Assembly (NCBI RefSeq): GCF_016724845.1
Contig: NZ_CP068082.1
Location: forward strand, 2,666,001 to 2,730,000
Length of the DNA stretch: 64,000 nucleotides
Reading direction: 5' to 3'
Source: Sphingobacterium spiritivorum
Lineage (GTDB): Bacteria > Bacteroidota > Bacteroidia > Sphingobacteriales > Sphingobacteriaceae
Positions 28,401-40,829 of the stretch are shown here, one piece after another; position 1 is the first letter of the stretch; every line of letters starts with the position of its first letter. The notes beneath the pieces are model-generated. The model was given only the letters and a program-made list of their open reading frames with translations. It was not told the origin of the DNA and did not search any database. The translations under genes were made by a program, and so were the position numbers.

Positions 28401-29073
28401 TGATTATGCGGGACTAAATGCCGATGGAAATCCGTTGGTCAGACTTGCTGATGGTACTACCTCCTTAGGTAGGGATGATGCCGGTGTACCCAAGGCAAAT
28501 GATGTGGTACTGATGGGGGTATTTCAGCCGGTCTGGAACGGAGGGTTATCCAATACTTTTGGATATAAAGGCTTTTCACTTAATATTAATGTGATCTACA
28601 ATCTGGGGCATGTCATGTTCAGGGATGTGAACAATGCGTGGGAGTTTTCTGAAAACAGTACAGGCCGGGGCTTTTTGGTAAATCAAAATTTTCAATATGG
28701 AAACCTGAATGCCGAGTTTGCCAACCGCTGGAAAAAGCCAGGAGATGAAAATCTAACCGATATACCGGCATTCAAGAATATTAAAGTTGATGCAGACAGA
28801 AATGTCGATTATTACATCTATGGAAAGCAAAATGTGCTGTCTGCTTCCTATATAAAAATAAGAGACCTGACATTTAGCTATGCATTTCCGCGATCGGTTA
28901 CCGATAGATGGAAAGTCGAAGGCCTGAGTATGCGGGCAGGCATGTCCAATATTATGCTCTGGAAGGCCAATACATATGGTATAGATCCTGAATTTCAGAA
29001 TGCAAAGTTTGGCAGAAGATCCCTTCGTATGGGTCAAAATGCGTTTAACTTAGGTGTTCATTTAACTTTTTAA
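25429..29073 (+). CDS. STN-containing SusC/RagA family TonB-dependent receptor
   Basis: About 1214 residues. It imports a ligand across the outer membrane and signals occupancy to FecR. Order: signal segment (MRLTTAIIFLSFMQVYAATYGQ), STN domain ~40-105 (SFKDVLYKIRQQTGYDFLFD), carboxypeptidase-regulatory-like domain with about 25 extra residues (~125-210), SusC motif LQEVVVNTGYQ, plug (~225-345, LFVVDGIAVPDV, KDATAASIWGARASNGVIVI), barrel, and terminal GVHLTF. I prefer the ATG at 25429; the TTG 30 bases upstream adds no family sequence. SusD starts 12 bases after the stop. The ligand is unknown. Confidence 0.94.
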   Translation: MYKIYTLKLIFMRLTTAIIFLSFMQVYAATYGQRVNLNEKNSSFKDVLYKIRQQTGYDFLFDRHLAKDMGPVNISIRNASLDETMKTLFTNTSLTYTVEDKFVLIRKRQVALSGKSSESIQQTDVRGRVVDSLGNPLKGATIAVVIQTSSENKETGDFSMTIKGRKIAAVTDGNGEFALSNISKEAYLSVSYVGYEVYTIKVAANLGIIRLKPAGRLQEVVVNTGYQNISKERSAGSFSKPDMGVLANRATSTNIIQRLDGLVPGLVINNSPTNGKQQFLIRGLSTLATTEGYTNASPLFVVDGIAVPDVSSINPQDVQDVSVLKDATAASIWGARASNGVIVITTKKGGNNQKLRITYDAFASFQGKPDIDYFPVLNSRQYIQASRETFDPVSTTYTPVYNPALGDGGYSPDRQIQWDFARGLISAAQRDARLDSLAEISNLSQIRDIFYRPQILTNHTLSLAGGTEKYSNYTSLAYTGDQSYTPGNKNNTFKLNTRNDYTFNKWMKAFFIADLTNQRTSSNRAVSPDNRFLPYQLFRDGEGNNLDMSYLGYLPSEAIDPVEKLTGRSLRYNPLSNALTGTSNSNGLMARLTAGLTVSLYKGLRYEAVLGYVRGTNRSTSYDDNTNYNQNIQLLRFAQNNNGTIKYNLPNIGGKYGTSSITDENWTIRNQLVYDYTSENQLHQLNVLAGYEQQEQKNIITGSTVYGYDENAQSFTALDYDMLRTTGVAGGILPTLRGNAIFEEAPFSQQESMLRFRSYYANMGYTYGKRYTLNTSWRQDKSNLFGIEKSAQRKPAWSIGGKWLLSNEAIMQDVSFINELSARITYGIGGNSPVPGKSASQDVLRPFPNPYVPGGQSYSVATPGNKRLTWEQTSTLNIGLDLSILNRRLNASLDYYQRKSTDLIGQLEVNPLTGFTTIVGNVGNMTNKGIEASVNSVNIRNTDFQWTSSFTLSYNKNKVTKINLLTPVSTGRDQIMEQYLAGYAAFSAFAYDYAGLNADGNPLVRLADGTTSLGRDDAGVPKANDVVLMGVFQPVWNGGLSNTFGYKGFSLNINVIYNLGHVMFRDVNNAWEFSENSTGRGFLVNQNFQYGNLNAEFANRWKKPGDENLTDIPAFKNIKVDADRNVDYYIYGKQNVLSASYIKIRDLTFSYAFPRSVTDRWKVEGLSMRAGMSNIMLWKANTYGIDPEFQNAKFGRRSLRMGQNAFNLGVHLTF

Positions 29074-29084
29074 ATTACAAAGTC

Positions 29085-30551
29085 ATGTTTTACACTAAAA
29101 ATATATTTAAAATAGCCGCTCTGGTATTAATAGCCTGCTTTAGCTCATGCCGCAAAGATTTTCTCGAGGTGATGCCAAAGGGTGTTGCCATTGCCACCAA
29201 AACATCCGATTATGAACAGTTACTGAATAGCTTTAGTCTTAGTATGGTGAGCATTGCTTCCCAGGTGGTAATGTCTGATGAGCTGGGTGGTTATCAGCCT
29301 GTATATAACTCAGGATTTGGATTCGGAGCAATCAATTATCGGAAAGCATTTGAATATCAGGATGATATATATCTTCCTTCCGAAAATGAGTCGGAAATGA
29401 GTCTAGTAGGACAAATATATACCTATAATAAAGTGATCAATGAAGTGATGACTTCCCGGGAGGGTAATGAGCAGCAAAAAAAAGCACTTCGTGCAGAGGC
29501 ACTGGCCGGGAGAGCCTGGGTACATTTTATGCTGGTTAATTATTACGGGAAGCCCTATAATGCGGCTACCGCAGCTTCAGATCCAGGTATTCCTCTGTTC
29601 ACAGTGGCAGATGTCACGCAGACAGTCTTTACACGGCTATCTGTACAGGCTGCCTATGATCTGATCATAGCAGATCTGACAGAAGCTATCCCTAATCTCT
29701 CTGCCCGCATCTTCAGCCGACACCGTATGTCGCAGTCCGCAGGGGAGGCCATACTTGGGAAGGTATATATGAATATGCAGCAGTTTGATAAAGCACTCCC
29801 TTTATTTGCTTCGGCTATTTCGAAGTTATCCAATGCTGATATTCCGGTTCGCTTGTATGATTTTAATACTGTTTTTAACCCCGGAGGAGCCTTTTATCCT
29901 GTTAATCCAGTTTTCGGGCCCAATAGGCTTCAGATTGACACAGATGAAGAAGTGCTATATCTCAAGTATAATATAAATTTCTTTAATTATTACTATTCTG
30001 CCGCTCCTATCAATCCGCAGACAGCTGCATTGTATAGTCCGGCAGATCTTCGACTCACTTTTTTTACAAAATCGCCTTTCCCTCCCTCCGGAGCGACCTA
30101 TCCGCTTAATATGATGCGCTGTTTTGGCAAATTAAATAATATGGGTATAAGTGTACCGGACATGATATTGCTAAAGGCAGAATGCGAGTCGCGCGCAGGA
30201 GATCTTCCTAATGCCGTTAATGATCTGGTTGCTTTCCGAAAGAAAAGAATGAAAAGTACAGTAACAGGTGCTGCCGATATCCCGGCAAATGTGACAGGGG
30301 ACAAGGTGGCACTTACCAAATACATATTGGAAGAAAGGATCAGAGAATATGCCACATCCGGCGAACGCTGGTGGGATATGCGCCGCTTATCAGTGGATGA
30401 GACCTATAAATCTACTGTAGGTATGGTGCATAATGTATACGATGCTACAGGTAAGATTGTAGAATCCTTTCCACTAAAGCCAGAGAGACTGACTTTCCGT
30501 TATCCGCAATACATTATGAATGCGAACCAAGGTATGCCACAAAATCCATAA
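29085..30551 (+). CDS. RagB/SusD family lipoprotein
   Basis: A 488-residue surface lipoprotein with lipobox CFSSC (Cys ~22) followed by RKDFLEVMPKG, typical of SusD proteins. SusD-fold markers include LAGRAWVHFMLVNYYGKPY at ~143-161 and the C-terminal YILEERIREYATSGERWWDMRRLS. It lacks the longest SusD insertions but looks complete. It follows its SusC partner by 12 bases. The next gene's ATG is 29 bases after the stop, so the operon continues into the TlpA pair. Confidence 0.93.
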   Translation: MFYTKNIFKIAALVLIACFSSCRKDFLEVMPKGVAIATKTSDYEQLLNSFSLSMVSIASQVVMSDELGGYQPVYNSGFGFGAINYRKAFEYQDDIYLPSENESEMSLVGQIYTYNKVINEVMTSREGNEQQKKALRAEALAGRAWVHFMLVNYYGKPYNAATAASDPGIPLFTVADVTQTVFTRLSVQAAYDLIIADLTEAIPNLSARIFSRHRMSQSAGEAILGKVYMNMQQFDKALPLFASAISKLSNADIPVRLYDFNTVFNPGGAFYPVNPVFGPNRLQIDTDEEVLYLKYNINFFNYYYSAAPINPQTAALYSPADLRLTFFTKSPFPPSGATYPLNMMRCFGKLNNMGISVPDMILLKAECESRAGDLPNAVNDLVAFRKKRMKSTVTGAADIPANVTGDKVALTKYILEERIREYATSGERWWDMRRLSVDETYKSTVGMVHNVYDATGKIVESFPLKPERLTFRYPQYIMNANQGMPQNP

Positions 30552-30579
30552 TTCAGTTACAAATAATAAAATCATTTTA

Positions 30580-32010
30580 ATGAACAAACTGATGAAAAGA
30601 ATAATTATACTATTTGTGTTAAGTCTGTATACAGGCCTGGCATTTGCGCAACAAGCCGAAAGCAGAGTCGTTATTGAACTTACCGGCATAAAGCCGGATT
30701 CTGTCTGGGTAGCCGATTATGGAGATGTATTTTATGCTAAACCAGACAAATACAATAGGTATACACTTCATTTTAAGCACGATAAGCCCTTGAAAGTCAG
30801 GATAGGATTTGATTTTCCTGAAAAACGGAATACAACTTTATTTCTGGAACAAGGTGATAACTTGCAGATGACTTCTGATTTCGATAAAACAGCTACATTT
30901 AAAGGAAAGGGTTCCGCAAATGCAGAAGTGTTTTTTACTATTAAACGGGATTTAGAAGAAAGCTACTTAAAGATTGAAACAAATAAACTGACAGCAAGTG
31001 AGCTGTTTAATAAGTTGCTCGAATTGGGACAACATTCGATCGACATTCTGGAAAATAACAAACAAAAAGTAACTCCATCCTTTTACCAATACCAGTCTGT
31101 ATCATTGCATTATGATAAACTTAGTTTAGCATTTATGCCTATGGCTCCTATTCCTTATCTGTATCAAGTGTGGTTTAATAAAAAAGCTTCAGAGTGTATC
31201 CCCGATCACTACTGGGATATCCAACAGCAGGTCAGACTGGATGAGAAGTTGTTAGATAACTCTGACTACGAAAGTTTTATTAAAGTAATTTATCCTATTT
31301 TTCTGAATTACAAATTTAGAGCCGGGCAAGGCTTACTGGACAGTACCCTTTCTACCGAGGCAAATACAAAGATTACGTTAGGTGAGATTGAAAAACTGTA
31401 TAAGGGTAAACTCAGGAGTATGGCTGTGTCCTCTTCACTGATGCTTGCTATAGAAAGAGCAAAAGATGTAAATACAGTTAAACCTTTAATGGACTATTAT
31501 ATGGTAAAATATTGTAGTGTGGAAGATCAAAAGTCAGTAATGAAAATGTATGAAGATTACAATAAGCTGTCCCCGGGCAAAATGGCTCCTGACTTCATAC
31601 TGAAAAACCTGGATGGTAAAGATATATCGCTCAGTGATTTCCGGGGCAGGGTATTGTACATTGATTTCTGGGCAAGCTGGTGCGGGCCCTGTAGAGGCGA
31701 AATGAAGAATGGTGCACCTAAGCTTCATGCAAAATTCAAGGATAACCCGGATGTAGTGTTTCTGTACATAAGTCTCGACAGTAGTACAGATGCATGGAAA
31801 AAAGCAATAGATGAAGATAAGATAGAAGGTATCCATCTACTCTCACAGGCTACATCAGGTTTAAATACGCCGGTAGCTAAGGCTTTTAATATTTCGGGGA
31901 TTCCGCGCTATGTAATCATTGGCCGGGATGGCAGGATCATTGATAACGATGCACCAAGACCTAGCCAGGATATCACACAGGATAAGATCAATGAAGCTTT
32001 GGCTAAATAA
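30580..32010 (+). CDS. DUF4369/TlpA-like thioredoxin protein, first copy
   Basis: A 476-residue periplasmic or envelope thioredoxin-fold protein. Signal peptide ends AFAQQ. An N-terminal DUF4369-like beta domain is followed by a helical middle region and a C-terminal TlpA domain with an intact redox site WASWCGPC (Cys368/Cys371) and cis-Pro in SGIPRY. The start at 30580 places the signal peptide at the N-terminus; longer frames begin inside the SusD gene. Its neighbour downstream is a paralogue with the same order. Disulfide exchange is expected, with an unknown partner. Confidence 0.9.
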   Translation: MNKLMKRIIILFVLSLYTGLAFAQQAESRVVIELTGIKPDSVWVADYGDVFYAKPDKYNRYTLHFKHDKPLKVRIGFDFPEKRNTTLFLEQGDNLQMTSDFDKTATFKGKGSANAEVFFTIKRDLEESYLKIETNKLTASELFNKLLELGQHSIDILENNKQKVTPSFYQYQSVSLHYDKLSLAFMPMAPIPYLYQVWFNKKASECIPDHYWDIQQQVRLDEKLLDNSDYESFIKVIYPIFLNYKFRAGQGLLDSTLSTEANTKITLGEIEKLYKGKLRSMAVSSSLMLAIERAKDVNTVKPLMDYYMVKYCSVEDQKSVMKMYEDYNKLSPGKMAPDFILKNLDGKDISLSDFRGRVLYIDFWASWCGPCRGEMKNGAPKLHAKFKDNPDVVFLYISLDSSTDAWKKAIDEDKIEGIHLLSQATSGLNTPVAKAFNISGIPRYVIIGRDGRIIDNDAPRPSQDITQDKINEALAK

Positions 32011-32040
32011 ATGCACTCAGCAAAATAAAAACAGATAAAA

Positions 32041-33459
32041 ATGAAAAAAATAGCAACACTAATTTTCCTGTTCGTATACGTAAGTATAGTATGGGGTCAG
32101 GGAAAGAAAACCCGGATACGTATAGATGTGAATCATTTGAAAGTCGATTCTATGTGGATCTCACTGGAAGACGGGAAAACAGAGCCAAAAACATTAAAAC
32201 CGGATGCAACTGGTCTGTTTGAGTTTTCGACATTTGTAGAGCGTGGTACAGATGGACGCATATCAATCGACAACCCTGTAAAAGGGTCAATACCGTTGTA
32301 TCTGGAGCCGGGGGATGATCTGCTGATCAGAACAGATTTTAAAGATAATACCAGCTTTTCGGGAAAAGGAGAAGAAAATGCCGCAATATTGAAGGAGCTG
32401 ATGGATCTTTATCTGACAAATTATAATAAACTGGATGCAACAAAGATGCCATTAAATGTTCTTTATGAGCAAAACGAGCAGATGAATAAGGCAAATCTGG
32501 ATTTTCTGGATAATAACAAATCCAAAGTATCCAAAAACTTTTATGACCATCAGCGAACCAAATTCTATTACGAGGCGTTGGGAATGGACATAATAATGCC
32601 CTACTTACTGAGTCAGGGACTGAATAAAAAATTTAGTGAAGCATTGCCTCCTGGGTATATGGATCTTATGAAAAAAGTAAATTTGTCCGATGCCTTGTTA
32701 ACCAATGATGCCTATAGCAGATTTGTAAGAGGGGCTTTGCCTGTTTTTTTGCGGTTTCGCCACCTGAATCAATTGGGAAGATTAGACAGTGCTTCTACTC
32801 TAACAGAAGCAGAAAAACGTAAAATAGAATACGAACAGGTAAAAGAACATCTGAGCGGTAAAACACGTGCTCTCGCTCTGTTCGGTATCGTAAACAATAT
32901 ATTGCTAACGGCTAAGGATGTAAATCAGTACAAATCCTATATACAACAGTTTGCTGCTGACGGGGGAAGTCAAGAACAGGTTGCCGAACTGCAAAGTGTA
33001 TATGATCAGGCCTTGAAACTTACTGCAGGCGCTGAGCCTCCTCCATTTACACTGAATGATCTGAACGGAAAGCAGGTTTCTTTGAAAGATTTTGCCGGTA
33101 AGGTAATCTATATCGATTTCTGGGCGAGCTGGTGTTCCCCATGCAGATACGAAATGAAAAATGGCAGTCCTAAATTACACGCCAGATTTGCAGACAACAA
33201 AGATGTTATATTTTTATATGTCAGCATTGATGATAGCGAGGACAAATGGCGCCAGGCCATTAAAGAGGATCAGATAGAAGGTGTGCATTTGTTGTCAAAA
33301 GGAGGAATAAAAAGTGTAGTCGCGAAGGCTTTCAATATTTCAGGTATACCACGTTATGTAATCATTGGTCGCGATGGAAAAATCGTTGATAATGATGCTC
33401 CAAGACCTAGCGAGGACATTACGTATGACAAAATAATAGACGCACTGAAAAGCGAATAA
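32041..33459 (+). CDS. DUF4369/TlpA-like thioredoxin protein, second copy
   Basis: A 472-residue paralogue of the preceding gene, 30 bases after it. Signal peptide 1-19 ends in VWGQ. It has a DUF4369-like N-domain, a helical middle and a TlpA domain with WASWCSPC (Cys365/Cys368) and SGIPRYVIIGRDGKIVDNDAPRP, nearly identical to the first copy at its end, whereas the N-terminal halves have diverged much more. It is the last gene of the FecR-SusC-SusD-TlpA-TlpA run and ends near a terminator. Confidence 0.9.
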   Translation: MKKIATLIFLFVYVSIVWGQGKKTRIRIDVNHLKVDSMWISLEDGKTEPKTLKPDATGLFEFSTFVERGTDGRISIDNPVKGSIPLYLEPGDDLLIRTDFKDNTSFSGKGEENAAILKELMDLYLTNYNKLDATKMPLNVLYEQNEQMNKANLDFLDNNKSKVSKNFYDHQRTKFYYEALGMDIIMPYLLSQGLNKKFSEALPPGYMDLMKKVNLSDALLTNDAYSRFVRGALPVFLRFRHLNQLGRLDSASTLTEAEKRKIEYEQVKEHLSGKTRALALFGIVNNILLTAKDVNQYKSYIQQFAADGGSQEQVAELQSVYDQALKLTAGAEPPPFTLNDLNGKQVSLKDFAGKVIYIDFWASWCSPCRYEMKNGSPKLHARFADNKDVIFLYVSIDDSEDKWRQAIKEDQIEGVHLLSKGGIKSVVAKAFNISGIPRYVIIGRDGKIVDNDAPRPSEDITYDKIIDALKSE

Positions 33460-33553
33460 GAAAAAAATAGGACTAGGGACTGGTCCCGTTTAATAAAGCG
33501 GGATCGGTTTTAAACACATTTATATAGTATAAATGCTGTGATGATGTATAAGC

Positions 33554-33586
33554 AAGGGACTGAAAAAATAATCAGTCCCTTATTTT
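33554..33586 (+). terminator. Intrinsic terminator after the TlpA pair
   Basis: The 10-bp stem AAGGGACTGA / TCAGTCCCTT has an 8-nt loop, followed by ATTTTA. A weaker inverted repeat (GGACTGGTCCCG region, 33472-33510) precedes it. Confidence 0.75.
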
Positions 33587-33644
33587 ATGGAGGATACATC
33601 CGGTTTTTTTGTATTTTTAGGCCGACCCGAAAAATTAAGACCTG

Positions 33645-34463
33645 ATGAGAAGAAATCTATTCCTATATATTTGCATTACATTGTTAACGACCGTAGGTTG
33701 TTCTGTAAAAAAAACAAAAGAAAATACTGATACAACGACACAGGAATGGAAGTCCCTCTTCAATGGTAAAGATATCAATGACTGGAATGTTAAGATTCAC
33801 CATCATGATTTTGGAGTCAATTATGGACATACTTTTAGAGTGGAGGACGGTACGATTCAGGTCCGTTACGATGAATATGGAGATTTCAATGAACAATATG
33901 GTCACCTCTATTATAAAACACCCTATTCCTATTACCATCTTAAACTTGAATACCGATTCGTAGGGGAGCTTCATTCCGGAGCGCCTGATTATACATTACG
34001 TAATAGTGGTGTGATGTTTCATTCACAGGATCCGGCGACTATGCCCAGGGAGCAGGACTGGCCGATCTCCGTAGAGATGCAGTTTCTGGGAGGGCTGGGA
34101 GATGGAAAACCGAGACCTACCGGTAATATGTGTTCACCCGGAACCCATGTAGTCTATAAAGGGAAGATAGCTGATTCGCATTGTCTCAATTCTACTTCTA
34201 AAACTTATGACGGAGATCAATGGGTGAGTGCAGAGCTGATTGTATTAGGGGATTCACTGATTACACATATTATTGAAGGTGATACCGTATTGCAATATTC
34301 CAAACCACAGATCGGAGGAGGAGTCGCCAATCGCTATGATCCCAGAATCAAAATTGACGGACAACTGTTGAAGAGTGGCTTTATCGCACTTCAAAGTGAA
34401 GGACAGCCGGTAGATTTCAGAAATATCCGTATAAAGGATCTTTCTTCTCAGTACAGGCATTAG
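33645..34463 (+). CDS. DUF1080 (3-keto-disaccharide hydrolase-like) lipoprotein
   Basis: A 272-residue lipoprotein with lipobox TVGCS (Cys19). The rest is a single concanavalin-like beta-sandwich of the DUF1080 family, seen in WKSLFNGKDINDWNVKIHHHDFG, YYHLKLEYRF, NSGVMFHSQDP, and the final PVDFRNIRIKDL. Members include hydrolases of 3-keto-glycosides and many proteins of unknown role attached to sugar-degradation loci. Here it is alone between a terminator and the rRNA promoters, so no pathway is suggested. Confidence 0.88.
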   Translation: MRRNLFLYICITLLTTVGCSVKKTKENTDTTTQEWKSLFNGKDINDWNVKIHHHDFGVNYGHTFRVEDGTIQVRYDEYGDFNEQYGHLYYKTPYSYYHLKLEYRFVGELHSGAPDYTLRNSGVMFHSQDPATMPREQDWPISVEMQFLGGLGDGKPRPTGNMCSPGTHVVYKGKIADSHCLNSTSKTYDGDQWVSAELIVLGDSLITHIIEGDTVLQYSKPQIGGGVANRYDPRIKIDGQLLKSGFIALQSEGQPVDFRNIRIKDLSSQYRH

Positions 34464-34599
34464 CAGGATATTACACATGTATAAAGGTTTGCTACGGCAT
34501 TATATAGGCTGTATTCATTGTTCAGAAGCGGATTCTTTAATTTTATAGCTCATGTTATCAGAGTGTTAAGTTCAGGTAAAGAAAAACTTCTCCATTACA

Positions 34600-34632
34600 T
34601 TTGGAAGTAATGAGTATAAAGTTCTACCTTTG
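34600..34632 (+). promoter_or_regulatory. rRNA promoter P1
   Basis: -33 TTTG at 34600-34603, 21-base spacer, -7 TACCTTTG at 34625-34632, matching the Bacteroidota primary-sigma consensus. Confidence 0.8.
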
Positions 34633-34729
34633 CACCACTCCGCAAGGGAGGGACGGTTGTTCTGAAAGGGATGACTACTGAAAAAAGGGGTTTAGAATAT
34701 ACGGGAGCGCAGATTTTTTGCAAAAAAGA

Positions 34730-34761
34730 TTTGTGTGTTTCGAAAAAGATTCCTACCTTTG
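34730..34761 (+). promoter_or_regulatory. rRNA promoter P2
   Basis: -33 TTTG at 34730-34733, 20-base spacer, -7 TACCTTTG at 34754-34761; the small hairpin TCCCT-TCAG-AGGGA follows. Confidence 0.8.
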
Positions 34762-34903
34762 CATTCCCTTCAGAGGGATAAGCCTACCGGCCGGAAAGAA
34801 GAGCTTTAGTGCTTAAGATGAAGACTGGGGTCCGATACCGCAAGGGGATCGGGGAGGTTAAAAAGGGAGAGAAAAAAAGGCCAGAAAATATTTTCACAAA
34901 TAT

Positions 34904-34934
34904 TTTGGAGTTTTAAAAAAGATTTCTACCTTTG
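34904..34934 (+). promoter_or_regulatory. rRNA promoter P3
   Basis: -33 TTTG at 34904-34907, 19-base spacer, -7 TACCTTTG at 34927-34934; about 250 bases before the 16S start. Confidence 0.8.
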
Positions 34935-35181
34935 CAGTCCCTTCAGAAACGAAGGAAAAAAAACAAGATCAAAAGGGGCGCAATGCCTTGTTGAAATAGA
35001 AGCTGAAACGAGAGTGGAAGCGCGAAGTTCTTTAAAGAAATAATCATGTAGCGTAACGAGTAGTTGATAAGTCAACGAAAGTTAACAAACAATCAACCAA
35101 GTCAATTCAGGTTAGAAATAAACAAAGACAATTCTAATTATTTTTATTGATAAATAGTTAGGTGTCGAACAATTCATTATT

Positions 35182-36705
<1,524 letters not shown>

Positions 36706-36821
36706 TAGAGTACTTGAATTGGTGCTCGTTACGTATACACATGATTAAAAAAAGACATTAAGAAGAAAGTACCCATCCCAATAAAAGGAATGGAGTTACC
36801 GAGAGAGATTAAGAAAAAGCT

Positions 36822-36898
36822 AGTCCCGTAGCTCAGTTGGTTAGAGCACTACACTGATAATGTAGGGGTCAGCAGTTCAAATCTGCTCGGGACTACCA
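36822..36898 (+). tRNA. tRNA-Ile (anticodon GAT)
   Basis: Full cloverleaf: acceptor AGTCCCG / CGGGACT, D-arm GCTC-AGTTGGTTA-GAGC, anticodon stem CTACA / TGTAG with loop CTGATAA (GAT), T-arm with GTTCAAATC, and encoded CCA. It lies in the 16S-23S spacer. Confidence 0.98.
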
Positions 36899-36906
36899 CA
36901 CAAGCC

Positions 36907-36983
36907 GGGGAATTAGCTCAGCTGGCTAGAGCATCTGCCTTGCACGCAGAGGGTCAACGGTTCGACTCCGTTATTCTCCACCA
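36907..36983 (+). tRNA. tRNA-Ala (anticodon TGC)
   Basis: Acceptor GGGGAAT / ATTCTCC (one G-U pair), anticodon stem TCTGC / GCAGA with loop CTTGCAC (TGC), T-loop TTCGACT, and encoded CCA. It is eight bases after tRNA-Ile. Confidence 0.98.
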
Positions 36984-37027
36984 TAGAAAAGTGTTATCGC
37001 AGGATAACACGATAAATTTCTTAACGA

Positions 37028-37038
37028 GTTCTTTGACA
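37028..37038 (+). promoter_or_regulatory. boxA-like antitermination element before 23S
   Basis: GTTCTTTGACA resembles the boxA core of rRNA leaders (compare GTTCTTTAAAG before 16S). It ends where the 13-bp 23S processing stem begins. Confidence 0.5.
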
Positions 37039-37145
37039 TATTGAAAGAAAAAAATTACAAGAGAAGACAACAGTAGAGACGTTTTCCATTAATTTGGAAG
37101 ACACAATACAAGCATCACCATAGTAGCAAAAGGGCTATGGTTGAG

Positions 37146-40030
<2,885 letters not shown>

Positions 40031-40137
40031 GCAGATAACACTGTTGTCTTCCTCTTTAATTATTTCTTTCAATATAATGTCATTGATGTTGTGCTGACTA
40101 CATACAACTGGTTAGTTTATAATATCAAAAAAGTATT

Positions 40138-40247
40138 CAGGTGCCTATATCGGCGGTGTCTACCTCTTCCCATTCCGAACAGAGCAGTCAAGCCCGCCAG
40201 AGCCGATGGTATTGCCGTAACAGGTGGGAGAGTAGGTCGGTGCCTTT
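40138..40247 (+). rRNA. rrf: 5S ribosomal RNA
   Basis: Contains the conserved CCCATTCCGAACAGAG loop and GTGGGAGAGTAGGTCGGTGCC. Helix I forms between AGGTGCC at 40139 and GGTGCCT at 40239 with two G-U pairs. Length is about 110 bases. Confidence 0.93.
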
Positions 40248-40256
40248 TTTTAAACG

Positions 40257-40292
40257 AAAGCCCTTTCTGGAGACAGATAAGGGCTTTTTTGT
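40257..40292 (+). terminator. rRNA operon terminator
   Basis: A 9-bp stem AAAGCCCTT / AAGGGCTTT with a 13-nt loop is followed by a T-run, just after 5S. Confidence 0.88.
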
Positions 40293-40384
40293 TTTCAGTC
40301 CAGGGGATAACCGAACCAAACCGAAACCGAAAGCTAAAGCTAAACCAAATCCGGATATTGCAGACTTCATTATACAAAGTATCA

Positions 40385-40533
40385 GGCACAAGCATCGCTA
40401 CGCTAAAGCTTGCTCCATACAAATGACAACGGTTAACCGAACTATTCTTCTCACCTTTTCAAGGAGAGACCCCGATGTATGGAGAGAGAGATTAAGGACC
40501 GATATTCCAAGTGTACAGTTCTGTTACCTTTTA
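40385..40533. repeat. ~150-bp direct repeat, copy 1
   Basis: Begins GGCACAAGCATCGCTACGCT and ends TTACCTTTTAACT. It shares long blocks with copy 2, such as GATGTATGGAGAGAGAG and TTAAGGACCGATATT, at roughly 80-85 % identity by eye. It contains an internal CCATAC ... GTATGG pairing and the palindrome CGGTTAACCG. Confidence 0.75.
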
Positions 40534-40618
40534 ACTGCTTTACTTCTATGCTGTTGGTGAGGACAGCAACAGACGCAGAAGGAGCGTTTGACGGTGTCCA
40601 CACCGGTAATACTACAAA

Positions 40619-40769
40619 GGCACAAGCAGCGCTATGCTAATGCTTGCGCCATACAAACTACAACTGTTAACCGAACTGTTCTTCTCGCCTTTTCAAGAAG
40701 AGATCCGATGTATGGAGAGAGAGGTTAAGGACCGATATTACAAGTGTATCCTTTTATTACCTTTTAGCT
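40619..40769. repeat. ~150-bp direct repeat, copy 2
   Basis: Begins GGCACAAGCAGCGCTATGCT and ends TTACCTTTTAGCT, 234 bases downstream of copy 1 in the same orientation. The CCATAC / GTATGG pairing is retained and the AAGC ... GCTT pairing at the left end is conserved by base content. Confidence 0.75.
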
Positions 40770-40829
40770 TAACACTCCTTCTGAGTTATGGAATATAATG
40801 TAAAGTAAAACATAGAATAGAAATTAATG

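Larger units (their letters stand above)
34464..35181 (+). other. rRNA operon leader and promoter region
   Basis: A 718-base stretch without a gene. It holds three tandem -33/-7 promoters (listed separately), short hairpins just after each -7 box, and a boxA-like GTTCTTTAAAG at 35027-35037. GCGTAACGAG at 35051-35060 pairs with CTCGTTACGT at 36725-36734 to close the 16S processing stem. Confidence 0.75.

Noticed and set aside
40308-40352. CCGAAA/AGCTAAA simple repeat as a CRISPR-like array
   Set aside because: Units are 6-9 bases without spacers; it is only low-complexity DNA.
40141-40560. 139-codon frame starting inside 5S
   Set aside because: It begins in the rRNA, crosses a terminator and reads low-complexity repeats (KPKPKAKAKP); not a gene.
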